Positions 24,901 to 32,500 of a stretch of 64,000 nt of DNA are shown here, piece by piece. The number at the start of each line of letters is the position of its first letter. The stretch's first letter is position 1. The position numbers and the translations under genes are program-made. The notes beneath the pieces were generated by a model. It worked only from the letters and a program-made list of their open reading frames with translations, searched no databases and was not told the origin of the DNA. The stretch comes from Dactylosporangium vinaceum (GTDB lineage Bacteria; Actinomycetota; Actinomycetes; Mycobacteriales; Micromonosporaceae), in the NCBI RefSeq assembly GCF_019904175.1, contig NZ_CP061913.1:434001-498000 (forward strand), read 5' to 3'.

Positions 24901-25057
24901 GCAGGGCGATGCGGTCGGCGGCGTCGGCCGACCGCATCGCGTTGCGCTTTACAAGGTCCGGGTCAATGCGCGCAAGTCGGGCCTCGAGTGCCTTCGTGAC
25001 GACCGTCTCGTAGAGCCCTGCTGCTAACTCGTCATGCACTAACCCAGTCTGCCTCAC
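21941..25057 (-). CDS. PLD-nuclease / SF2 helicase with DUF3427-type C-terminus
   Basis: A 1038-residue protein. Residues about 130-270 form a PLD-like phosphodiesterase domain (RLHAKAWLFHR, then GSSNLTHSA). Residues about 320-700 are an SF2 helicase: Walker A SATGTGKT, box II IIDEFHH in place of DEAH, motif III LTATP and motif VI QQLGRGLR. The C-terminal 250 residues end in a beta-rich module (GVYDAKSAGVDLLAFTLDK, then WESQSTTASDSPTGRRY) like DUF3427. This three-part layout occurs in stand-alone proteins suspected of defence or DNA restriction. Codon third positions look less G+C-rich than in neighbours, which hints at transfer. Start GTG 25057 is uncertain; an in-frame GTG six codons later is also usable. 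Confidence 0.85.
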   Translation of the reverse strand: MRQTGLVHDELAAGLYETVVTKALEARLARIDPDLVKRNAMRSADAADRIALLLARQIQRALDAVPETERVAVGVEVAQRLLESLDARLPNSESTLEWPLAPGEMLNHIGEYRPDGTVRHAGLPRIPLLDTTLLTNSPGEPRVGHQILTEIESADRIDLVMAFIRVTGLNPILGALRQYCARGGKLRVLTTTYTGSTEGRALELLTELGADVRVSYDLSTTRLHAKAWLFHRRSAFSTAYVGSSNLTHSAQVAGMEWNVRVSGARNPDVLRKIEAVFESYWESVDFVPYVKAEFDEALERMQRPEERVAAVLSPIEIRLEPFQERMLELIELSRQRGHHRNLLVSATGTGKTVMAAVDYGRLRERLHRSRLLFVAHQKQILDQSRATFRHALRDHAFGEMWVGGERPSRFDHVFASVQSLSVNGLPHLDPDHFDVVIIDEFHHAAAPSYRMLVETLTPRELLGLTATPERADGRELLHWFGDRIAAELRLWDAIEQHRLAPFAYYGIHDGTDLSKVPWQRGKGYDEEALAEVYIGNESWVRFVFQQLQQHVTNVAAMRCLGFCVTVAHARYMAEQFRALGINAIALWGDTPQVERDAAIRRLKDGDLQVIFSVELFNEGLDVPKVDTLLMLRPTESATLFLQQLGRGLRTAKDKSVCTVLDFVGLHRQEFRFDLRYRALLGGSRRDLERAVEEGFPFLPAGCHMELDRVARDIVLRSVREAIPSRWPAKVAELRSLAQTRPEVSLATYLHETGLELADVYTSGDRGWSALREEAGLPVAAAGPHERALRRGIARMQHVDDRQRVEAYRALLDRVNRPDVGQLNTVEQRLARMLVANLGDQVIAKDASLQSAVELMWEHPQVRAELRELLEVLGDEPRHMQHQALPDIPLQVHSQYTRIEILAAVGEGVNAKTPQWREGVYDAKSAGVDLLAFTLDKTSGGFSPTTRYRDYAINRELIHWESQSTTASDSPTGRRYRTHAAMGRTILLFARPSVDERAFWFLGPATYVTHEGDRPMAVTWQLETPLSGDLFAMFAAAVA

Positions 25058-25087
25058 CCATGGTGCTGGTGAGCGGATCGTCGACCG

Positions 25088-26134
25088 CTAGAACTGCGAG
25101 TTGACGCTGATGAGGAAGCCGGTATCGATCGGGGCGCCGGCGTTGGTGAAGCAGTTGACGTCGCGGACGACGGTGTCGGGTGGGAAGTGGAACCAGGGGG
25201 TGTTCAGGCCGCAGAAGTCCGACGTCGGGCCGGCTGCGGTCACCTGGACGGTGTCGGGGGTGATGGCCAGGTTGGGGAACTTCAGCAGGGACAGGCCGAC
25301 GCCCGCGGAGGCGATCGAGTTGACGCCGCCTGTCGAGTTGAAGTTCGTCGAGGCGGGGCCCAGGGGCGGGCGGTTCCAGAGGTAGCCGAAGTACTTCGGC
25401 GGGATCGCGGCGCCGTACAGGGAGCGCTGGTACTGGTACGTCAGCGTGAACCGGGTGTTCACCGGTGCGCCGGCGGCGTCGAAGCAGCCCACCAGGACCG
25501 TCTGGCCGGACGGGTTCGAGGCCCACTTGAAGACCTTGCAGCGGGCCGCTGTCGCCGAGACCGCCGTCGCCTGCAGGCTGCCGTCGGTCGGGCCGGGGGT
25601 ACCGAGGGCCGGGAACTTGACTGTCCACTGGCCTACCGGGCCGGGGACGACCGAGTTGGCGCCGCCCGCCGAGTTGAACGAGTCGACCAGCGCGCCGGTC
25701 GCCTGGGAGTCGACGTAGCCGAAGCGGCCGGGGACGGCGGCGATGGGTGGGGAGCTGCGCTCGAAGAACGCGGTGAACGGGGTGAAGTCGGGGGCGCCGC
25801 CGGCCTTGTAGCAGTCGACGTACACGACCTCGTCGGCCCCGGCCGGGCCCCAGGAGTTGGCCTGGCACCAGTGCGGGACGGTGTTGACGGCGGTCGTGTG
25901 GACGACGCCGCGCGGGGCGGCGGCGCCCGGGAAGACGATGCGGTAGCGGCCGGGCGGGCCGGTGACGACGGTGGTCGCGGCGGGGGTCGTGCCGGTGGCG
26001 ACGGTGGCGGAGCCGTTCCAGAGCACGAATGCGAAGCTGTCCGGCAGGGCCGCGCTGGCGGGCGCGGTCCAGGCCGTGGCGCCGGCGGTGAGCGCCATCA
26101 GGAGTGCGGCCCCTCGGGCCAACAGTCTCTTCAT
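25088..26134 (-). CDS. secreted protein with three internal repeats, unknown function
   Basis: The protein has 348 residues from ATG 26134, beginning MKRLLARGAALLMALTAG and cleaving near APASAA. The mature part contains three repeats of about 100 residues. Each has an FxYxW/FGYV-like strand, a conserved region ending in a cysteine (HWCQANSW, RCKVFKWA, FCGLNTPW), then V-x-C-F/Y and a GAP(V/I)-(D/N)T(G/R)F closing strand. Cysteine pairs probably form one disulfide per repeat. No known family is recognised; a wall-associated or ligand-binding secreted protein is an inference. It lies 24 nt from the permease gene on the same strand and could be co-transcribed with it. Confidence 0.75.
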   Translation of the reverse strand: MKRLLARGAALLMALTAGATAWTAPASAALPDSFAFVLWNGSATVATGTTPAATTVVTGPPGRYRIVFPGAAAPRGVVHTTAVNTVPHWCQANSWGPAGADEVVYVDCYKAGGAPDFTPFTAFFERSSPPIAAVPGRFGYVDSQATGALVDSFNSAGGANSVVPGPVGQWTVKFPALGTPGPTDGSLQATAVSATAARCKVFKWASNPSGQTVLVGCFDAAGAPVNTRFTLTYQYQRSLYGAAIPPKYFGYLWNRPPLGPASTNFNSTGGVNSIASAGVGLSLLKFPNLAITPDTVQVTAAGPTSDFCGLNTPWFHFPPDTVVRDVNCFTNAGAPIDTGFLISVNSQF

Positions 26135-26158
26135 GACCAGAGATAGAAGCATGTAAAT

Positions 26159-28348
26159 CTATCCCTCTGTGTCGGATACGTTACACAGCGCGGTCACGGC
26201 GGACAAGGCGACGGTCGCGGCGGCGATGCCGAGCACCCACCCCCACGGCACCGCGATCGGGAGCGGGCCGGTGATGCGCAGCAGCGTGAGCCAGAGCCCG
26301 CCGACGGCCAGCAGGGCGCAGAGCCCGGCCAGCACGAGGCCCACCGCGACGGCGACAAGCGTCTCGGCGACGGTCACCAGCAGCACGAACGCGCGCGACG
26401 CCCCGAGCCGGCGCAGCGTGCGCCGCTCGGGCGCGCGGTCCGGGGCGGCCATGATCAGGGTGTTGACGAGGCTCAGCGCCGCATAGCCCAAAATGATGGC
26501 CAGGACGACGTATAGCCCGGTTTCGCTCGCGCTCGGGCGCGGCGGCGAAGTGCCCGCCGCGGCGGAGGAGGCGCCGGCGGCGGCGGAAGCAGCGCCAGCG
26601 CCGGTGGAAGAAATGTCCGCCGAGGTGGAAAAGGCATTTCCCGCACCCACCAGCACATCGGACGGGCTCCCGAGCGGAAGTTCCCCGATCACGCGCAGCG
26701 CGGCCGGCGATCCGTCGGCCAGCCACACGTGGGCCGTCGAGCCGACCGGCAGCTCGAGGTCGGGGGTCGCCATCATCGCGTCGTCGGGCACCCAGGCGAC
26801 GGCGGCGGCCGGGCGGCGGATGAGGGCGCTGCCGCCTTCCAGGGTGTACACGGTCGTGGCCGTGCCCGGGGGCCGGCCCATCGCCGCCTTGGCGGTGCCG
26901 GTGAGCGCGGACGCGGTGAGCAGCGAGGTCGCGAGCCCGACGATCATCAGTACCGGGGCCGCGATGGCCGCGGTCCGCCGGGTCGACGCGCCCGCCGCAG
27001 TGGACGCGACAAGGCCCACCGCGCCCGGCGCCCGGATCGACATTGTCCGCTCCAGCACCGCCGCGCCGGACGAGAAGAGGCGGACCAGAGCGGGTGCGAG
27101 CAGGCCGGCCGCGGCCACGAGGAGCATCACGACGGGCATGTACGTCTTGCGGTTCAGCGCTCCCGCGGGGTCGGCTATGGCGTTCGTCGCCATCAACGCC
27201 AACGTGGCAACGAGCGTCCCCACGCCGAGCACCCAGCGCGTGATCGGCATCGTCCGCGACTCGACGACCGTCTCGCGCAGCGCCTCTGCGGGGCGTACCC
27301 GGCCGGCCCGCCACGCCGCCGTCAGGGAGCCGAGCAGGGCGACGAGCGCGCCGGAGCCGACGGCGGTCCACAGTGGCCAGTGGGCGTGGCTGAGTACGGA
27401 GATCCAGCCGGGCGCCAGCCGCGGCAACGCCAGCGAACCGAGCCAGGGGCCGCCGGCCGCACCGGCCCCCGAGGCCGTGGTGGCGATGAGGAGCGACTCG
27501 CAGTACACCAGGCGGCGAATTTGTCCGGAAGTGGCGCCGGTGGCCCGCAGGAGGGCGAACTCGGCCCGGCGCTGCGCCACGGCGAACGCGAACGTCGAGG
27601 CGACGACGAACATCGCCACGAAGACGGCGAATCCGAGCGCGATGCCGGCGATCGTCGCGGCGTTGTTGCGGTCGCGGGCGTCGGGCTCGCGGTTGGCGTC
27701 GAGGCGGGCCCGGTCCGCGCCGGTGAGCACCAGCGCGCGGTCGCCGACCATGGCCCGCACCTCGGCGGCCGGACGGCGCAGCGCCAGCGCGTCCGCGCGC
27801 GGGGAGAGTCCGGCCGCCCGCGCGTCGCTGAAGAAGATCGCCGGCTGCGGCCCATTCGAAACGAGACCCACGATGGTGTACTGCGAGGGCCCGCCGTCGG
27901 TCACCACCGGCACCCGGTCGCCGAGCCGCCCGTCCGCGACCGCTATCTCGTCATCGGCCGCTGGCGCCCGGCCCGCGGTCAGCACCTGCCCGGCCAGCCC
28001 GAGCGCCGACCAGGGCCGGCCGACGGACGCGCGTCCATGGGCGGCGCGGAACACCCGGTCCACGACCGCGTCCGGCAGCGCGGCGACGACATCGGCCGGC
28101 ACACCGCGCGGCACGGCGAGCGGCGCGCTCGCGGAGCCACGCGCGGTCGCGACGGTGAGCGTCTGCGGGGCGGCGACGACGACGGGCACGGTGGAGTACC
28201 GCTGCGGGGGCCGGCTGGGAGCGGTGACGGTGGTGTCGAGAACCAGGCCGAGCGCGGCCACGAGCGCCGAGCCGAGCGCGAGCGCCACGAACGTGCCCGC
28301 AAACGACCGCCACCGCAGCCGCAGCCCGGCCAGCGCGATGGTGATCAT
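26159..28348 (-). CDS. ABC transporter permease, FtsX/MacB-like
   Basis: The protein has 729 residues from ATG 28348 (ATGA overlap with the mini-ORF). An N-terminal TM helix is followed by an outer domain, then three TM helices including the FtsX phrase AQRRAEFALLRATGATSGQIRR. A second TM block starts near residue 375, and a final three-helix block lies at about residues 605-715 (TLRRLGASRAFVLLVTVAETLVA). This is a double FtsX layout as in lipoprotein or peptide exporters. Just before the last block is a low-complexity stretch made of 21-bp repeats. It forms a transporter with the ATPase at 28842-29495; substrate unknown. Confidence 0.88.
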   Translation of the reverse strand: MITIALAGLRLRWRSFAGTFVALALGSALVAALGLVLDTTVTAPSRPPQRYSTVPVVVAAPQTLTVATARGSASAPLAVPRGVPADVVAALPDAVVDRVFRAAHGRASVGRPWSALGLAGQVLTAGRAPAADDEIAVADGRLGDRVPVVTDGGPSQYTIVGLVSNGPQPAIFFSDARAAGLSPRADALALRRPAAEVRAMVGDRALVLTGADRARLDANREPDARDRNNAATIAGIALGFAVFVAMFVVASTFAFAVAQRRAEFALLRATGATSGQIRRLVYCESLLIATTASGAGAAGGPWLGSLALPRLAPGWISVLSHAHWPLWTAVGSGALVALLGSLTAAWRAGRVRPAEALRETVVESRTMPITRWVLGVGTLVATLALMATNAIADPAGALNRKTYMPVVMLLVAAAGLLAPALVRLFSSGAAVLERTMSIRAPGAVGLVASTAAGASTRRTAAIAAPVLMIVGLATSLLTASALTGTAKAAMGRPPGTATTVYTLEGGSALIRRPAAAVAWVPDDAMMATPDLELPVGSTAHVWLADGSPAALRVIGELPLGSPSDVLVGAGNAFSTSADISSTGAGAASAAAGASSAAAGTSPPRPSASETGLYVVLAIILGYAALSLVNTLIMAAPDRAPERRTLRRLGASRAFVLLVTVAETLVAVAVGLVLAGLCALLAVGGLWLTLLRITGPLPIAVPWGWVLGIAAATVALSAVTALCNVSDTEG
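26538..26642. repeat. 21-bp tandem repeat, five units, inside the FtsX permease gene
   Basis: Five degenerate 21-bp units in frame encode Ser/Ala/Gly-rich heptads (STGAGAA, SAAAGAS, SAAAGTS and relatives) on the minus strand, in the loop before the last TM block. Confidence 0.65.
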
Positions 28349-28845
28349 GCGAGCCGCCCGTCGACGATGCACAGGACTCGATCGGCGTGCCCGACCGCGG
28401 CCCGGTCGCGCGCGGACGCGTCCCAGTTGTGCGCATCCGCGACCCGGTCGCGCCCGGACGCGGCCGGGTAGCGCGCGGACACGGCCCGGATGTGCGCGGA
28501 CGTGCCCGGGTGGTGCGCGGACACGGCCCGGATGTGCGCGGACGTGCCCGGGTGGTGCACGGACACGGCCGGGTGGCGCGCGGACGCGGCCCGGTTGCGC
28601 GCGGGCGCGGCCCGGTTGCGCGTGGATGCGGCCGGGTGGTGCGCGGGCGCGGCCCGGTTGCGCGTGGATGCGGCCGGGTGGTGCGCGGGCGCGGCCCGGT
28701 TGCGCGTGGACACGGCCCGGTTGCGCGTGGATGCGGCCCGGTTGCGCGTGGACGCGGCCGGGTTGTGCGCGGGCGCGGCCGGGTTGTGCGCGGGCGCGGC
28801 CGGGTCGAGTGGGGTTCGGGCCGGGTCGTGGGTGATCGTGTTCAT
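28345..28845 (-). CDS. repeat-expanded mini-ORF, duplicate of the ABC ATPase 3' end
   Basis: An open frame of 166 codons joined by ATGA overlaps to the ATPase gene before it and the permease gene after it. Residues 1-14 (MNTITHDPARTPLD) echo the ATPase phrase IIMVTHDPTA, and the last 12 (DRVLCIVDGRLA) repeat the ATPase end DRVLHMVDGRLA. Between them are exactly 20 heptads of the type RAAPAHH or PAASTRN, from 21-bp repeats. I infer that the ATPase 3' end was duplicated and a repeat grew inside the copy, leaving a translatable cassette within the operon. Whether the peptide is stable or useful is unknown; it is basic, His/Arg-rich and has no fold I recognise. Confidence 0.5.
   Translation of the reverse strand: MNTITHDPARTPLDPAAPAHNPAAPAHNPAASTRNRAASTRNRAVSTRNRAAPAHHPAASTRNRAAPAHHPAASTRNRAAPARNRAASARHPAVSVHHPGTSAHIRAVSAHHPGTSAHIRAVSARYPAASGRDRVADAHNWDASARDRAAVGHADRVLCIVDGRLA
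28384..28803. repeat. 21-bp minisatellite, 20 units, between ABC ATPase and permease
   Basis: Twenty tandem units, 420 bp with no spacers, with plus-strand consensus near GCGTGGATGCGGCCCGGTTGC. The array is flanked by copies of the ATPase 3' end (28349-28383 and 28846 onwards share a CAGCCGCCCGTCGAC block and the CAGGAC-CG-TCGGCGTGC block that follows). Confidence 0.85.
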
Positions 28846-29495
28846 GCCAGCCGCCCGTCGACCATGTGCAGGACGCGGTCGGCGTGCGCGGCCGCGGTGG
28901 GGTCGTGGGTGACCATGATGATCGTCTGGCCGTGCGTGTCGACCAGGTCGCGCAGCAGCCGCAGGACGTCCTGGCCGCTTGCGGAGTCGAGCGCGCCGGT
29001 CGGCTCGTCGGCGAAGAGCACGGCGGGCGCGGTCACGAGCGCCCGGGCGATCGCCACCCGCTGCTGCTGGCCGCCGGACAGCTCGTGGGGCCGGTGCCCG
29101 CCGCGCTCGGCCAGCCCGACGGCGGCCAGACCCCGCTGCACCGTCGCCGCGTCCGCGCGCCGACCGGCCAGCCGCAGCGGCAGGCCCACGTTCTGCTTTG
29201 CGGTGAGCGCAGGCAGCAGGTTGAACCCCTGGAACACGAACCCGATCCGGTCCCGCCGCAGCCGGGTCAGCCGCCGCTCGTTGAGGGCCGTCAGGTCGTG
29301 CCCGTCCAGGACGACCCGCCCACTCGTCGGCCGATCCAGCCCGGCCGCACACTGCAGCAGCGTCGACTTCCCCGACCCGGACGGACCCATGATCGCGGTG
29401 AACGAGCCCGCGGCGAAGTCGATCGAGACCTCGTCGAGCGCGCGGACGCCGTTGGGGTACCGGCGGATGAGCTTTTGCAATTGCACGACTGGCAT
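28842..29495 (-). CDS. ABC transporter ATP-binding protein (MacB/LolD type)
   Basis: A 217-residue ATPase. Walker A is GPSGSGKST near residue 40, the Q-loop is GFVFQGFNLLP, the signature is ELSGGQQQRVAIARAL, Walker B is VLFADEPTGALD and the H-loop is VTHDP. The LolD/MacB-like GALDSASG stretch fits pairing with an FtsX-type permease, which follows after the mini-ORF. Its last 16 residues reappear, slightly altered, at the end of that mini-ORF. ATG 29495 begins MPVVQLQKLIRRYPNG. Confidence 0.93.
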   Translation of the reverse strand: MPVVQLQKLIRRYPNGVRALDEVSIDFAAGSFTAIMGPSGSGKSTLLQCAAGLDRPTSGRVVLDGHDLTALNERRLTRLRRDRIGFVFQGFNLLPALTAKQNVGLPLRLAGRRADAATVQRGLAAVGLAERGGHRPHELSGGQQQRVAIARALVTAPAVLFADEPTGALDSASGQDVLRLLRDLVDTHGQTIIMVTHDPTAAAHADRVLHMVDGRLA

Positions 29496-29580
29496 GGGGC
29501 GACGGTAGGAATCCGGTTACCCGAGGCGGTACCGGACGGATGACTGGGCGGCCCCGTAGGGGCGGGTAGGCTCGGCTGTC

Positions 29581-32500
29581 GTGTTGTGGGGGCGGGAGGC
29601 CGACCAGGCGCTGGTCGCGGGCGTGTTGCGGGTGCTGGCCGGCGGCTCGCGGGCCTCGACCGACGGCGCGCGGGTGCCGTTCACCGGCTCGGACACGTCG
29701 CGCGGTAGCGTGCCGCCGGCGAGCGACAGCCCGGGGCCGGCGGCCGGTGGCGTGCGGGTGCCCTTGAGCGGCTCGGACACATCGCGCGGTAGCGTGCCGC
29801 CGGCGAGCGACAGCCCGGGGCCGGCGGCCGGTGGCGTGCGGGTGCCCTTGAGCGGCTCGGACACATCGCGCGGTAGCGTGCGGCCGGCGAGCGACAGCTC
29901 GGAGCCGGCGGCCGGTGGCGTGCGGGTGCCCTTGAGCGGCTCGGACACGTCGGGCGGCGGCGTGCGGCCGGCGAGCGACAGCTCGGAGCCGGCGGCCGGT
30001 GGCGTGCGGGTGCCCTTGAGCGGCTCGGACACGTCGCGCGGTAGCGTGCCGCCGGCGAGCGACAGCCCGGGGCCGGCGGCCGGTGGCGTGCCGGTGCCGT
30101 TCAACCGCTCGGGGATGGCGGGCGGTGGCTTGCCTACGTCGCGCGGTGGCGTGGGGCCGTCGGGCGGTGGCGCGCGGGCGGCGGGTGGCGGCGTGCTGGT
30201 GCTGCGTGGGGACCCGGGGATCGGCAAGTCGGCGCTGCTGGATCAGGCGGCTGCGGCGGCGTCGGGATCGACCGTGCTGCGGTGTGCGGGGGTGCCGAGC
30301 GAGGCTGACATCCCGTACGCGGGTGTGCACCAGCTCCTAGGCTTGCCCCTCGACGGTCCGGCCGTCCTTGCGCGGCTCATCGAGCTCGCCCCCGTGGCGT
30401 GTTTCATCGACGACGCGCAGTGGCTGGACGACGCGTCCGCGCGGGCGCTGCGGTACGCGGCCCGCCGCCTCCCTCCCGCGTCGACCGCTCTCCCTCCCGC
30501 GCCGGGAGTGCTGCTTTCCGCGCCGAAAGTGGCACCCTCCGTGTCGGCCGCGCCTCCTCCCGCGTCGGCCGCGCCTCCTCCCGTGTCGGCCGCGCCTCCT
30601 CCCGCGTCGGCCGCGCCTTCTCCCGTGTCGGACACGCTTCCTTTCGCGTCGAACGTGGTCCACTCGGCGTCGACCACGCTTCCTTCCACACCGACCGTGG
30701 TTCCTTCCGCGCCGACCGTGGATCCTTCCGCGCCGGGCGTGGGCCACTCCGCGCCGGGCGTGGGTCACTCTGCGCGGAGCGTGGTTCCTTCCGCGCCGGG
30801 CGTGAGTCCCTCCGCGGCGATTGTGATGATCTTTGCGGCGCGCGACGAGTTCGATTCGGCTGATCTGCCGGCTCACCGGCTCGGGCCGCTGCGCGCGGAC
30901 GCGGCCGAGCGCCTGGTCGCCGACCTGCCCGCGTCCGCGCGGGCGCGGGTGCTCGCCGAGGCGGCCGGCAACCCTCTGGCCCTGCTCGAACTGCCACGCA
31001 CCTTCCCGGATCACCGCCCGCTGCCGTTGCCGCCGCGCATCCAGGCGGCGTTCGCGGAACGCCTCGACGCGCTCCCGCCACCGACCCGCGCGGCCCTGCA
31101 CTTCGTCGCCGCGGACCCGGAGGCTGATCTGGCCACACTTTTTGCCTGCGGGTGTACCGCCGAAGCCCTCGCCATCGCCGAAGAGGCCGGCCTGATCGAG
31201 GTCGTGGGAGCCCGGGTCGGCTTCACGCATCCACTCCTGCGCGCCGCGGTGTACCGCCGGCCCACCTTCGACCGCCGCCTGGCCGTGCACCGCGCCCTGG
31301 CCGCCGCCGTCACCGATCCCGTACGCCGCGCCTGGCACCTCGCCGACGCCGCCACCGGGCCCGACGAGGAGGCCGCGGCCGCGCTGGAGGCCGTGGGTGC
31401 CTGGGAGCGGGCCGCCGACCTCAGCGCCGACGCGACCGCGCGTGACGCCCGGCTTGTCGCCGCGGCCTACGCGGCCGACTCCGACGACCGCGCCCGAGCG
31501 CTGCTCGACCGGCTCCCGCTCGACCGCGCGCCGGCGCTGAGAGCCCGGCTCACCTTTGCCGCCGGAGACGCCGCCACCGCGCACGACATTCTGGTGACCG
31601 CGGCCGCGAAGGCTCCGAAGCCCGAGGCGGGGGAGCTGCTCGTCGCCGCGGCCCGCAACGCCTGGCTGCTCGGGGACGGGCCGCGCCTGGCCGAGATCGC
31701 ACGGCTCCTGCACGCCCGGGGTCTGCGCGCGGCCGCGGGGCTCGAGGCGGTCCGGGCGGCCGTCGAGGGCGACCCGGTATCGGAGGAGGGCCGGCAGGTC
31801 ATCGCCAACCTCATCGCGGACCGCGACGGACCACCCGAGGCGCGCCGCACCGCCGAGTTCGTCGCCGGGCTGGTCGGTGCGTTCGAGGGCAGCAGCGACC
31901 CGGCGGCCGCGCTCTATCTGGGGCGCTTCGACGATGCATTGGCCTCGGTTGCTTCAGGCCATTCGGCTGCTTCAGGGCCTTCGGCTGCCTTGACTGCGTC
32001 GGCTGGTGCGCGCCCTCGGGTTGCCTTGGCCGCTGCGGCTGGTTCGGGCCATTCGACTGGCTCCGGTGCTGCGACTGGCGTGGGTGCTGCAACTGGCTTG
32101 GGTGCGCCTGGCTCGGACGGTGCGACTGGCTCGGGCGGTGCGGGTGTCTCCGGCGGTGCGGGTGTCTCGGGCGCGTCAGGTGCTTCGCGCGCCGAGGAGG
32201 TCGGCATCCGCGCGTGGCTCGCGGCTGTGCGCGGGGACGACGAGGAGTGTGTCCGCCTCGCTGCGACCGCGGATCGGGTCTGGGCCGAGTGGGCGCTTGC
32301 GCTGCTGGACCTGGCGCGCGGACGCGCGGATGCGGCGTCTGACCGGTTCGAGCGCCTGCCGGCCGCCGCTCCGGTGTTCCTGGTGCCCGATCGGGTGGAG
32401 GCGGCGGTTCGCGCCGGTCGTCCCGCGGTCGCAGCGGACGCGGCCGCGCGGTTGGAGGCGTGGCCCTGGCCGTCGAATTGGGCAACGGCGGCCCAGCATC

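Noticed and set aside
28384..28803. Regularly spaced repeats that might be a CRISPR array
   Set aside because: Units are contiguous 21-bp copies without spacers, they drift gradually and keep an open frame. They are a minisatellite.
28345..30330. A 661-residue minus-strand frame across the ABC ATPase gene
   Set aside because: Beyond 28845 it is an out-of-frame shadow of the ATPase gene and of the LAL repeats; only the 166-codon part is plausible.
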